A DNA stretch of 64,000 bases from Morinoia aosen (GCA_030386875.1 CM059580.1:2384838-2448837), one strand, 5' to 3'; counted from the first letter of the stretch, positions 57,501-62,384 are shown. Made by a program: numbers and translations. The notes: generated from the sequence alone by a model not told the origin.

Positions 57501-60434
57501 AAAGATAGCAAAGATAGCTGATTTAAAAATCATTTTAATGCGTGAATGCTTCAGCCTAAAGCTCAACCAACACCTGTAAAAGCAAATTCAAATAGCGAAA
57601 TAGAAGCAAATCAACGCGTGAATTCGCTGTTTCTAACAGACATGGAGAACATTTGTCTCAGTTTGGCCACAGGTATATGAGCGAGCGCCAGGATCTCAAG
57701 ACGAGGCAGCACAGAAAGAACCGCGTGCTCGCCCCCCAGTTTCGGCCATGCAGCGGAGACCTCCACAAAAACGTGATCCATAATGTGACAAATCAGGAAG
57801 CTACGTGAGACCGACCAACACCAGGTTGATAATTCTTATGAGTTTGATTTTGTTCGACCCGTGCAGTTAGACGGGGCATCGGGCAAAGCTTGAGTGACCT
57901 CGTGTGGTATCTCCACCCTTACTCGCTCCCCCCCCCCCCTTATAATCGTGCCCCCCTTTTTGGAGGGTGTCTTCCGAGGAGAATAGCAGTCTCATTGACT
58001 TCTAATTTTTTTAAATGTCCGAAAAAATTCAACAAACATTTCCCATTATCTCAAAAATTAAGGCGAAAATCGAAAAAGTCACACAAGCAAAATGCGTGTC
58101 TTTTCAAAAATTAAAATTCGTCTTTGTCCAGAAAGCAATAGAAGCGCTAGTTAAATGAGAGGAATTTAATATATATGGGGATTACAAGAGTTTAATAGAC
58201 ACAAAATTCCTGTAAATGGAGGTTTAATGTCGGATATATTAATAAAATAGGGGAACTAATATCGAGAGCCATGTGACATCAATCCCTTCATCTTTAAAGG
58301 CACCATTTGTTGTAGAATTAGGGGAATCTATGCACGCGGTGTCCCCACCTCAAGTCAGGAAGTCTATAAATCAAGACAAAAATTGAAGAAGAAAGTAGTC
58401 GGTGCTGAAGAACAGGACAGCAGTCAACCAAAAAAAAGATGGTCTGCAACAAAACAAAAAACTCGTATTTCAAGAAAGGGGAGGAATAACTAACCTCAAG
58501 TTTAAGACCCCACATACTCCCCCTGGGATCACTAGTTCTCATTGATACAATAATTGTATCCACTGAGACCTGACGTCATGGCATCTAGCAACATAGCAAC
58601 ACTGCTAGCTTCAAATCTGGCACCACTATTGGCCTAGCGACATGTCGCAATGGTGAATTCATCCAGTGCGTTTGAAACAAAGCCTTCCTATTTGCTGGCC
58701 AAACCCACTAAGTTTGAAATGAAGCCTTCCTATTGGCTGGCCGAACCTAGTGCATTTAAAATAAAGCCGTTCTATTGGCTATTGTGGCTATGAACGTTGG
58801 AAATAGAGGGGAGAGAAGCGAGGCGACTGGAGTCTCACCTCCTGCGCCCCCACGCGCTGCTCTCCCCCCTCCCCTGCACTGAGAGGCAGCAGCACCTCCT
58901 CCAGCATGCTGCTCCGGTCTCCGCCTCCTGCAGCACCTCCGTCGGTAGAGCCCTGCTCAAACAGCGGCTCGTAATGAGCGTGTCGTGGACATGTTCCTGT
59001 CGCGTGGCGTGCGTGTTGTGGACATGCTTCTTGTGACATGAATGTACCTGCCACGATTTACTTCTGAAATGAGCGTGGGTACACACGACACAACCACCAC
59101 AACATACATTAAAACACAACACAACCACCACCACAGCACACACCACCCAACAACCAATACACACACAACAAAACAACACCACAACACACAACACAACCAC
59201 CACTACCACAGCACACACCACCCAACAACCAAAACACACACAACAAAACAATATCACAACACACACACACACACACAACACACCAGCAGGTCGTCCATGG
59301 CGGTGCCCTCTGTGGTGTCAGAGGACTCGTCGTTGAAGGCAGCGTTCGTCTCCCCTCCTGACGGCGGCCCTGCAGGAAGAAGACAAAGGGGGCGGCGATT
59401 TATAAGGGCACAAAAAATCACGTCTCCATCAAAATTCTTCGTTCACAATAACAAACATATCACTAGCAGATACAAAACAAAAACCCATAGCAATAAGAAA
59501 GCGTACCGCTGAGGTCGGTGGTGGTGACGTCACTGCCGCTGGTGGTGGAGGAGGTGGTGGGGGGCGGGGGTGAGGTGGGGGGCGCGGACCCACTGAGGGA
59601 GGGCACGTGTTTAGCGATGATGGACTTGGTGATGCCAGACAGCAGGCCTGGGCTCAGTAGGCCGGCACCCGCGCCGGAGGGAGGAGGTGTAGCCGCGCGC
59701 TGTTGCTCCAGCTCCTCCTGCCCGTGCGTGCGTCAGTAATGTTATTAAACTGCATTAATCAATGCTCAAATAAGTATAACATCGAAGGGTGTGCGCAAAA
59801 TCAAAAGAAGGCATTCGTTCCAATAATCCTCCTTGTATTTTAATTAGTAAAAACGCTCGACATAAGAAGGGACGCTCAGTAGGCCGGCACCCGCGCCGGA
59901 GGGAGGAGGTGCTGCTACAACTCCTCCTGCGCGTGCGTGCGTCAGTAATGAAATTAACCTTGCTTAATTAATGCTCAAATATATATATATATATATATAA
60001 TATCAAAGGGTGTTACCATAATTCAAAGAAGCTGCTAGTTACAACAATCCTACTCGTATCTTAATAAGTAAAAACGATCGACAGAAGAACAGAAGCTCAG
60101 TACGCCGGCAACAGCGCCGGGGAGAGGTTCATGTGGAGTCTGTGCTCCCACTCGAGCATCTCAGAAATATTCGTACAAGACTCACCAAGTCATTGTTCAT
60201 TTTTTCAACCGATTTATAAAGCTACGCAGAATAGAGAGAGCATGATTGCATCTAACTATTAATATTAAAACCATTACTAGTCACATTCAAATGATCTCCT
60301 ATGGAGATAGTACAGCACCTGGAGCTGGTGGTAGAGCTGGAGTATCTTCCTCTTGTCTGCCTCGAGTCGCCTGTTCTCTCGCTGCAGCTGCTGCTGCCTC
60401 TCTCGCGCCTCCGCCTCGGCCGCCTCCGCCTCCT
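30400..60434 (-). CDS. RABEP1: Rabaptin-5 (Rab GTPase-binding effector protein 1) with C-terminal FYVE finger; 18 exons, N-terminus missing
   Basis: Joining 18 exons gives about 725 codons with uninterrupted frame and consistent phases. Blocks match human Rabaptin-5 as I recall it: SDLELYSGLLKAQKESL (human TDLEMYVAVLNTQKSVL), RANDQLL (KANDQFL), VVSASEW (LVSETEW), LPHSVEELQLVLLRLKED (a human LRELVLKYRED block) and DFVRLSQDLQVQLEKIRQ (human DFVKLSQTLQVQLERIRQ). These are the coiled coils and the Rab5-binding C-terminal region. After them comes a complete FYVE finger (WQHEDDVDDC, RRKHHCRHCG, four CxxC pairs) that human Rabaptin-5 lacks. Rabaptin-5 with Rabex-5 activates Rab5 on early endosomes; FYVE binds PI3P. 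Exons upstream of 60434 were not found; they may lie beyond 64 kb. Introns are filled with arrays that abut splice sites. Confidence 0.95.
30660..31445. repeat. Imperfect 28-31-bp repeat in Rabaptin-5 intron 17
   Basis: The unit is CCCTCCTCTAGGTGGTGGGG followed by GTCTACAAC, about 26 degenerate copies. The left part has G-run variants. It does not clearly resemble either flanking junction, unlike most other arrays in this gene. Confidence 0.92.
31520..31594 (-). CDS. RABEP1: Rabaptin-5 exon 17 (FYVE N-terminal half)
   Basis: Acceptor CTGTGTGTGCAG, donor AAA|GTGAGT. 75 bases, phase 0 to 0. Encodes VRWQHEDDVDDCNSCKKTFS, then AVRRK: the W motif and first zinc CxxC of a FYVE domain. Confidence 0.94.
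31595..32285 (-). other. Rabaptin-5 intron 16, no repeat array
   Basis: Unique-looking AT-moderate sequence with GT/AG ends. Open frame 31854-32201 on the minus strand has no recognisable domain. Confidence 0.65.
32286..32438 (-). CDS. RABEP1: Rabaptin-5 exon 16 (Rab5-binding region)
   Basis: Acceptor CACCTCCCGCAG, donor GAG|GTGAGG. 153 bases, phase 0 to 0. Encodes LELSEQTQRDFVRLSQDLQV, then QLEKIRQSDSE, the most conserved segment of Rabaptin-5, at the C-terminal Rab5-binding coil. Confidence 0.95.
32465..32670. repeat. Short tandem repeat (AAGGATTATAGATTAACACGT type)
   Basis: About seven degenerate copies of TTATAGATTAACGCGTTTAT (28-35-bp step). They start next to the acceptor side of exon 16. 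Confidence 0.75.
32935..33250 (-). mobile_element. DE1 copy 9, in Rabaptin-5 intron 15, same strand as the gene
   Basis: Minus-strand copy from CTCCCAGGGGGAATGTGTGA (about 33235) to GAGGCTTAAATTAACC (about 32935). The core is CGACTGCTGTCCTG. Confidence 0.85.
33312..37960. repeat. 36-bp minisatellite, about 129 copies, in Rabaptin-5 intron 15
   Basis: The plus-strand unit is GATATCAAGGGGCACCTTAG, then CAAGAGGATGACCCTC. Variation falls at a few sites (TTAGC/TCAGC, AAGAGG/AAGGGG, GGGGCA/GGAGCA, GATATC/GAGATC). The exon 15 border at 37988-38015 (GATATAAAGGCGCACCTTAG, then CAAGGAGCA) aligns to the unit, so the unit appears to be a copy of that junction. The unit is 12 codons and stop-free in several frames, so the 200-920-codon frames here are artefacts. 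Confidence 0.97.
38002..38125 (-). CDS. RABEP1: Rabaptin-5 exon 15
   Basis: Acceptor ATGACCCCCCAG, donor CTTGCTAAG|GTGCGC. 124 bases, phase 2 to 0. Encodes EAVGRLQASLGPEPPTEE, a Q4 run, then KTLELHALKEQLNDMLLAK. The junction is the seed of the 36-bp array. Confidence 0.9.
38126..38395 (-). other. Rabaptin-5 intron 14, acceptor-proximal part: GGGGTTATGA low-complexity
   Basis: Degenerate repeats of GGGGTTATGAGGGGAGTAA-like sequence on the plus strand, about 15 copies with no fixed period. Confidence 0.7.
38392..38665 (-). mobile_element. DE1 copy 10, in Rabaptin-5 intron 14
   Basis: Minus-strand copy with core TGACTGCTGTTCTG and CTTTTCAGCACC. It lacks the TCTAA tail. Confidence 0.84.
38675..38862. 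repeat. Donor-abutting repeat of Rabaptin-5 exon 14
   Basis: Minus strand: CTCAG|GTGGAGACACTTGCCC, then CCTTTGTTTTGTCCC, then CTCTGGTGGGGTCACTTGCC twice to three times. About four units of 35-45 bp begin at the donor. Confidence 0.82.
38860..39038 (-). CDS. RABEP1: Rabaptin-5 exon 14
   Basis: Acceptor CGCCCCCACCAG, donor CTCAG|GTGGAG. 179 bases, phase 0 to 2. Encodes ELQLVLLRLKEDVITATVAR, matching the vertebrate LRELVLKYRED region, then a long coil. An internal GTAAGC (after GCCCTT) is a possible alternative donor. Confidence 0.93.
39255..39665 (-). mobile_element. DE1 copy 11, in Rabaptin-5 intron 13
   Basis: Full-length minus-strand copy from GGGGGACACAACTATTGTAT (about 39665) to GATTAGATTATAATC at 39275. 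It keeps both the 5' block and the tail. Confidence 0.88.
39931..40257. repeat. 22-bp minisatellite abutting the exon 13 donor
   Basis: Minus-strand unit GGCTGGGTGGCGCCCTTTGT plus GT, about 14 copies. The first 30 intron bases after the donor (GTGGGTCTTGCCGTGCCCTT, then TGTGTCTGGG) read like a diverged first unit. Confidence 0.93.
40258..40351 (-). CDS. RABEP1: Rabaptin-5 exon 13
   Basis: Acceptor GTGGTGTGCAG, donor GAG|GTGGGT. 94 bases, phase 2 to 0. Encodes VQRENAKLAGKHLKKARL, then LQEELIDLPHSVE, matching the LQKDNDSLQGKH ... LPDT region of vertebrate Rabaptin-5. Confidence 0.93.
40352..40780 (-). other. Rabaptin-5 intron 12, non-repeat part
   Basis: AT-rich sequence between the acceptor of exon 13 and the array that begins near 40785. 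No feature recognised. Confidence 0.65.
40785..40980. repeat. 20-bp repeat abutting the exon 12 donor
   Basis: Minus-strand unit GGAGCAGGTGGGTCCCAACT, about nine copies, some with GGGGGCCAACT. Each unit contains GCAG|GTGGGT, close to the real donor ACAG|GTGGGG. Confidence 0.92.
40977..41122 (-). CDS. RABEP1: Rabaptin-5 exon 12
   Basis: Acceptor CCCGTTGCAG, donor ACAG|GTGGGG. 146 bases, phase 0 to 2. Encodes EAEWGTQLQEATRLHDALL ... REANERHIN. Confidence 0.92.
41390..43415. repeat. 40/41-bp minisatellite copied from the exon 11 3' end and donor, about 48 copies
   Basis: Minus-strand unit: GAGCAGGTGGAGCAGTACCA, then GCAGAAG|GTGAGGGGCAGCT and the link to the next copy. This is the last roughly 30 coding bases (EQVEQYQQK) plus the first roughly 11 intron bases of exon 11. 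Shortened units lacking the QYQQK part occur in between. Every full unit carries an intact AAG|GTGAGG. Confidence 0.96.
43390..43548 (-). CDS. RABEP1: Rabaptin-5 exon 11
   Basis: Acceptor ATGCTCTGCAG, donor AAG|GTGAGG. 159 bases, phase 0 to 0, 53 residues of coiled coil (MAELQTQLQDEQQQKQ ... NDRWLEQVEQYQQK). The last roughly 30 bases plus the donor form the unit of the adjoining array. Confidence 0.92.
43566..43793 (-). mobile_element. TTAA-bounded MITE family M1, copy 3, in Rabaptin-5 intron 10
   Basis: Plus-strand TTAACACATTTCCTGCGACG to TTCACAGTTAACGCATTAA, with GACCCACCGGTGG and AATGAAAGCTAAATGAAGGC shared with copies 1, 2 and 4. Its last TTAA is the first TTAA of the next element. Confidence 0.76.
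43790..44931. mobile_element. TTAA-bounded non-autonomous DNA element T1, copy 1 (about 1.14 kb)
   Basis: Ends are TTAAGGGGGTCCTCC and GGAAGACCCCCTTAA, 15-bp inverted repeats with one mismatch. The interior is AT-rich and made of repeated and inverted modules such as CAAGGATTCTAAAACTGTC, then TTTGGTTTTGTTCTAGCAT. No transposase frame. TTAA ends suggest piggyBac-type mobilisation in trans. Confidence 0.8.
44985..45655 (+). mobile_element. tRNA-derived SINE with internal 56-bp expansion, in Rabaptin-5 intron 10
   Basis: The tRNA-like head has A-box TGGCCGAGTGG (44997) and B-box GGTTCGAATCCC (45042). The SINE body then starts, and its GTTGGGAAAAGGGAGAACTC ... CCCAGGTGTTCTCCCC segment is repeated ten times. 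It is opposite to the gene. Confidence 0.83.
45075..45640. repeat. 56-bp tandem repeat, about 10 copies
   Basis: Unit AACTCGGCCACAATTGCCCA, then CTCTACCCAGGTGTTCTCCC, then CGTTGGGAAAAGGGAG. It is SINE body sequence, single-copy in the SINE at 1.9 kb. Confidence 0.95.
45795..46090 (-). mobile_element. DE1 copy 12, in Rabaptin-5 intron 10
   Basis: Minus-strand copy whose 5' end (GGTCCCGAGCTGAGAG) lies about 30 bases from the donor of exon 10. The core is intact. Confidence 0.86.
46120..46235 (-). CDS. RABEP1: Rabaptin-5 exon 10
   Basis: Acceptor CTCCATGCCAG, donor AAG|GTACTG. 116 bases, phase 1 to 0. Encodes VVSASEWTATLRQLRHLT, then CTSCPSLQSK. The VSASEW and CxxC pieces match the vertebrate VSETEW ... 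CDMC region. Confidence 0.87.
46262..50060. repeat. 46/43-bp minisatellite with higher-order structure, about 85 copies, in Rabaptin-5 intron 9
   Basis: Unit ACAACTCTCACTACACTGCC, then GACACTGCACAGCTGGCAGA, then CGTACG; a 43-bp form lacks three bases near ACGTACAACTC. The array ends about 30-45 bases upstream of the exon 10 acceptor. Blocks of variant units recur 1356 bp apart. Open frames of up to 1352 codons are artefacts. Confidence 0.96.
50255..51316. mobile_element. TTAA-bounded non-autonomous DNA element T1, copy 2 (1062 bp), in Rabaptin-5 intron 9
   Basis: Perfect 16-bp ends TTAAGGGGATCATCCG / CGGATGATCCCCTTAA. The interior has GTTAGAAATGTTTCAAGG, ATTCTAAAACTGGTTTTGG in direct and inverted copies (about 50383, 50850 inverted, 51068). 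It shares modules with the element at 43790. No coding capacity. Confidence 0.85.
51317..51910 (-). other. Rabaptin-5 intron 9, donor-proximal part
   Basis: AT-rich. 51500-51660 holds about three copies of CCGTTATTATCAATAATTGTG (about 58-bp step). No array touches the exon 9 donor. Confidence 0.65.
51911..51941 (-). CDS. RABEP1: Rabaptin-5 exon 9 (micro-exon, 31 bases)
   Basis: Acceptor TTGCTTCTCCAG, donor GTGT|GTGAGT. 31 bases, phase 0 to 1, encoding GKEDDAEAAV. Exons 8 and 9 together convert phase 1 to phase 1, exactly what exons 7 and 10 require. Confidence 0.65.
51942..52295 (-). other. Rabaptin-5 intron 8, acceptor-proximal part
   Basis: AT-rich sequence between exon 9 and the 18-bp array. 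Short dispersed motifs (AAAATTCACA) recur, with no array. A TATATAG-rich patch lies at 52262-52280. Confidence 0.6.
52299..52731. repeat. 18-bp minisatellite abutting the exon 8 donor, about 24 copies
   Basis: Minus-strand unit GCCCGGCCGTCACTAGTT. The exon 8 end and first intron bases (ACGTCACTG|GTGAGTGTCA, then CTAGTTGCC) resemble the unit (CGTCACTAGTTGCC), and divergence is highest next to the donor. Confidence 0.95.
52732..52763 (-). CDS. RABEP1: Rabaptin-5 exon 8 (micro-exon, 32 bases)
   Basis: Acceptor CCATCGACAG, donor CTG|GTGAGTG. 32 bases, phase 1 to 0, encoding GAASERGETSL across the border. Support is GT/AG borders and phases that mesh with exons 7 and 9. The 18-bp array begins directly after the donor. 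No homology supports so short a segment. Confidence 0.65.
52967..53172. repeat. 21-bp repeat in Rabaptin-5 intron 7, about 10 copies
   Basis: Plus-strand unit ACAATGATGATAATCAAAGG plus G. The left units have CAACGGG. Confidence 0.92.
53190..53345. repeat. Diverged duplication next to the exon 7 donor
   Basis: AACTCCCGAAGGCCTTCCTA, then TAGCCGAGGGACCTCACAGTAT and its relative AGCTCCCGCACGCCTATCTA, then TAGATGAGGGACCTAACAGTAT form two tandem copies of about 70 bases between the donor and the 21-bp repeat. Confidence 0.75.
53348..53491 (-). CDS. RABEP1: Rabaptin-5 exon 7
   Basis: Acceptor CCCCCCCCGCAG, donor AAGG|GTGCGT. 144 bases, phase 1 to 1. Encodes a charged, probably disordered linker (ENVNKPLDEGTPTGDPG ... 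PDEEEENVYEEVQLPEK). Confidence 0.85.
53537..54352. mobile_element. Terminal-inverted-repeat element related to T1 (about 0.8 kb), in Rabaptin-5 intron 6
   Basis: Left end TATAAGGGGGTCAACTCAGT, then GATTTTTTATTCATGGACCG, and the inverted right end (CGGTCCACAAATAAAAAAAA, then TCACCGAGTTGACTCCTTATA) form inverted repeats of about 60 bases with a few mismatches. It contains an M1 MITE and T1-like modules (AGTTTTAGAATCCTAG, CTAGCATGAAAACTCATTG). Confidence 0.78.
53610..53837 (-). mobile_element. M1 MITE copy 4, nested in the element at 53537
   Basis: TTAACACATTTCCTGCGAAG to GCAGTTACCGTGTTAA, colinear with the copy at 43566. It interrupts the larger element, so it inserted later. Confidence 0.75.
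54401..56560. repeat. 20-bp minisatellite straddling the exon 6 donor, about 108 copies
   Basis: Minus-strand unit CAGCTGCTGG|GTGAGTGTAC: ten exon-like bases and ten intron-like bases with a consensus 5' splice site in nearly every unit. A variant block (54560-55140) has GTCTGTAC instead of GTGAGTGTAC's second half (CAGCTGCTGGGTGTCTGTAC) and so loses the donor. Confidence 0.97.
56560..56689 (-). CDS. RABEP1: Rabaptin-5 exon 6 (donor inside the 20-bp array)
   Basis: Acceptor GGTTATTTACAG. It encodes AEAALKSQARRANDQLL, matching the vertebrate KANDQFL block. The obvious donor CTCAG|GTGTGAG (exon end 56637) would leave phase 2, which no acceptor of exon 7 can accept. Reading on into repeat-derived sequence (CERRHQLLVDQLHQLLAPDQ, LLQLL) reaches CTGG|GTGAGTG at 56560, phase 1, which fits exon 7. 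I therefore draw the exon to 56560; other in-array donors or an unseen mini-exon remain possible. Confidence 0.68.
56690..56976 (-). other. Rabaptin-5 intron 5 with a small donor-proximal repeat
   Basis: 56870-56955 holds four copies of CAGCCACATGGCTGCCCCCC-like sequence (about 20-26 bp) close to the exon 5 donor. The rest is T-rich with TATTCATTCTATCTTTGTTTA-like repeats. Confidence 0.75.
56977..57084 (-). CDS. RABEP1: Rabaptin-5 exon 5
   Basis: Acceptor CCTCCCCCCAG, donor AGG|GTGAGG. 108 bases, phase 0 to 0, 36 residues. It contains SDLELYSGLLKAQKESL, one of the strongest matches to vertebrate Rabaptin-5. Confidence 0.92.
57090..57415. repeat. Degenerate GGTTATAGGGA-type low-complexity DNA in Rabaptin-5 intron 4
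   Basis: Plus-strand GGGTTATAGGG, GGGTTACAGGAAGG and similar 12-25-bp motifs, next to the acceptor side of exon 5. Resembles the G-rich sequence of intron 14. Confidence 0.75.
57416..58284 (-). other. Rabaptin-5 intron 4, central part
   Basis: Mostly unique-looking. 57985-58115 is a fragment of the T1 family (CATTGACTTCTAATTTTTTT, then AAATGTCCGAAAAAATTC; GAAAATCGAAAAAGTCACAC). No exon recognised. Confidence 0.6.
58285..58575 (-). mobile_element. DE1 copy 13, in Rabaptin-5 intron 4
   Basis: Minus-strand copy from TGGATACAATTATTGTATC (about 58563) to ACAAATGGTGCC (about 58305). Core TGACTGCTGTCCTG, then TTCTTCAGCACC. Diverged, no tail. Confidence 0.8.
58640..58800. repeat. Three copies of a CTTCCTATTGGCTGG motif
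   Basis: GTTTGAAACAAAGCCTTCCT, then ATTTGCTGGCC occurs three times with a step of about 46-50 bases. Not otherwise recognised. Confidence 0.65.
58839..58952 (-). CDS. RABEP1: Rabaptin-5 exon 4
   Basis: Acceptor CTGTTTGAGCAG, donor GAG|GTGAGA. 114 bases, phase 0 to 0. Encodes GSTDGGAAGGGDRSSMLEEV and continues LLPLSAGEGGEQRVGAQE. The frame is also open upstream (HYEPLFEQ), so an acceptor a little further 5' is possible. Confidence 0.75.
59080..59280. repeat. CA-rich low-complexity sequence abutting the exon 3 donor
   Basis: ACACAACCACCACCACAGCA, then CACACCACCCAACAACCA in two copies (about 70-bp step), then a CA microsatellite ending at the donor (GTGTGTTGTGTGTG on minus). Confidence 0.8.
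59284..59369 (-). CDS. RABEP1: Rabaptin-5 exon 3
   Basis: Acceptor TCTTCCTGCAG, donor CTG|GTGTGTTG (non-optimal). 86 bases, phase 1 to 0. Encodes an acidic linker, PPSGGETNAAFNDESSD then TTEGTAMDDLL. Confidence 0.82.
59507..59717 (-). CDS. RABEP1: Rabaptin-5 exon 2
   Basis: Acceptor GCACGGGCAG, donor G|GTACGC. 211 bases, phase 0 to 1. It starts EELEQQRAA, continuing the coil, then becomes a P-, S-, T- and G-rich linker (SGAGAGLLSPGLLSGITKSI, SAPPTSPPPPTTSSTTSGSD). Its 5' end with the acceptor is duplicated at 59875-59940. Confidence 0.88.
59653..60125. repeat. 222-bp tandem duplication covering the 5' end of Rabaptin-5 exon 2
   Basis: CTCAGTAGGCCGGCACCCGC recurs at 59653, 59875 and, diverged, at 60096. 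Copy 2 contains an exon-like 5' end with its acceptor (GTGCGTGCGCAG|GAGGAG), but the minus frame hits TAG at the fourth codon. Copy 3 is truncated. Confidence 0.9.
60319..60434 (-). CDS. RABEP1: Rabaptin-5 exon 1 of those seen
   Basis: Acceptor CATACCCCCACAG, donor CAG|GTGCTG. 116 bases, phase 1 in and 0 out, encoding 38 residues of coiled coil (EAEARERQQQLQREN, then RRLEADKRKILQLYHQLQ). The acceptor-side sequence is tandemly duplicated upstream (60435-60720). Confidence 0.88.
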
Positions 60435-60720
60435 CTGTGGGGGTATGGTACTGACTTATGTTGTGCTCTATTGTACTATGTTGTGTTGTGCTCTGTTGTG
60501 GTATGTTGTGTGTGTTGTACTCTGTGGGGGTATGGTACTGACTTATGTTGTGCTCTGTTGTACTATGTTGTGTTGTGCTCTGTTGTGGTATGTTGTGTGT
60601 GTTGTACTCTGTGGGGGTATGGTACTGACTTATATTGTGCCCTATTGTACATGTTGTGTTGTGCTCTATTGTGCTCTGTTGTAGTGTGTTGTGGTAGGTC
60701 GTGTGCGTTGTACTCTGTTG
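60433..60720. repeat. 87-bp repeat carrying the exon 1 acceptor, about 3 copies
   Basis: CTCTGTGGGGGTATGGTACT, then GACTTATGTTGTGCTC starts at 60433, 60520 and 60607. On the minus strand each copy contains CATACCCCCACAG|AG, the 3' splice site of exon 1. The extra copies precede the real one in the transcript. Confidence 0.93.
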
Positions 60721-61425
60721 TTATATGTTGTGTGTGTTGTGTTGTACTGTTGTAGTACGTTGTATTCTATTGTACTGTTTTCAATGTACTCAACGGTGAT
60801 TTACTTTAATATGCTATACCGCACTCTAAGAGAACTGTACTGTACACAGCTGTGCTGTGGAGCATTGTACTAAAATAAATTGTATTGTGGTGAGCTGTAC
60901 TGCACATTGTACGACACCGCAGGCCCGGTACTGCTAGAGTAAACAGATGTACTCCCTTGACAAGTGGCATACACACACAAAACACAGTACACACTACTCA
61001 CACAACGCAGAGTAAACACAAATCAAACCACCAACACAGCACAAAATGCAGCCAACACTACACAGCACACAGCCCTCCACACAGTACACTACACATAATG
61101 CACACTATGTACGCACAATACTCACACACCACACAACACAGCAACTACACACCATACATGACACAGCACAACCCTACACAACAAACACAGCACAAAACCC
61201 CACAAACACAGCACACACAAGAAACAACACAACACTCAACAAACAACACAGCACAAACACACCACACTGCAACACAACACAACACACACCAGTGAAAAAG
61301 CCCCACACAACACAACACAGAGAAGCAACACACGACGCTAGGACCACAGGATACACGCTCGTAACGCCCCGCAACTCTGCCGCAACTGCCGTAATCGCGC
61401 CACTTCCTGTGGTCATGTGCCCTAA
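60721..61425. other. GT-rich then CA-rich non-coding DNA
   Basis: 60721-60960 is TGTACTGTTGTAGTA-like. 60965-61330 is CA-rich (ACACAACACAGC-type) with no fixed period. A further upstream exon could hide here, but I could not support one. Confidence 0.55.
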
Positions 61426-61426
61426 C

Positions 61427-62165
61427 TGAGCCGTAATGTGTTGTAACTGAGCCGTAATGTGTCGTAACTGAGCCGTAATGTGTCGTAACTGAGCCGTAAT
61501 GTGTTGTAACTGAGCCGTAATGTGTCGTAACTGAGCCGTAATGTGTCGTAACTGAGCCGTAATGTGTTTTAACTGAGCCGTAATGTGTCGTAACTGAGCC
61601 GTAATGTGTTGTAACTGAGCCGTAATGTGTCGTAACTAAGCCGTAACGCGTCGTAACCGAGCCGCAACGCATCGCAACCGAGCCGTAACGCGTCGTAACC
61701 GAGCCGCAACGCGTCGTAACCGAGCCGCAACGCGTCGTAACCGAGCCGCAACGCGTCGTAACCGAGCCGCAACGCGTCGTAACCGAGCCGCAACGCGTCG
61801 TAACCGAGCCGCAACGCGTCGTAACCGAGCCGCAACGCGTCGTAACCGAGCCGCAACGCGTCGTAACCGAGCCGCAACGCGTCGTAACCGAGCCGCAACG
61901 CGTCGTAACCGAGCCGCAACGCGTCGGAACCGAGCCGCAACGCGTCGGAACCGAGCCGCAACGCGTCGGAACCGAGCCGCAACGCGTCGTAACTGAGCCG
62001 CAACGCGTCGGAACCGAGCCGCAACGCGTCGGAACCGAGCCGCAACGCGTCGTAACTGAGCCGCAACGCGTCGTAACCGAGCCGCAACGCGTCGGAACTG
62101 AGCCGCAACGCATCGGAACTGAGCCGCAACAAATCGCAACTGAACCGTAACGCGTCGGCACCGAG
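61427..62165. repeat. 21-bp minisatellite, about 35 copies, in two sub-blocks
   Basis: Left block (61427-61640): GTAACTGAGCCGTAATGTGT plus C/T. Right block (61640-62165): GTAACCGAGCCGCAACGCGT plus C, with later GGAACC variants. The blocks differ at four C/T positions. Stop-free minus frames of 184-338 codons are artefacts of the 7-codon unit. Confidence 0.96.
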
Positions 62166-62384
62166 CCAGCACGCAGCCGGCATCAAACAAATGAAAGCAT
62201 CAAAGTAACCACAAACAGGCAATATCAATCAAAATAAAGGCATTCCCAGCTCTCCGCCTCTGCGCCGACCCAACAGATCTAAGCTGCGTGCTAATATACG
62301 AGTCGGAATTGGATCTTATTACAATATCGATAGTATTTCTTACTGAGCCTCTTAGTACTCGTCATAGCCGTGTGTCTTTCGGAC

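Noticed and set aside
61369..61420. A further upstream Rabaptin-5 exon (minus EVARLRQLRQSCGALRA after GACCACAG)
   Set aside because: Looks coil-like, but the only donor (GAGC|GTGTAT) gives the wrong phase for exon 1 in that frame, the acceptor lacks a pyrimidine tract, and the sequence resembles the edge of the 21-bp array.
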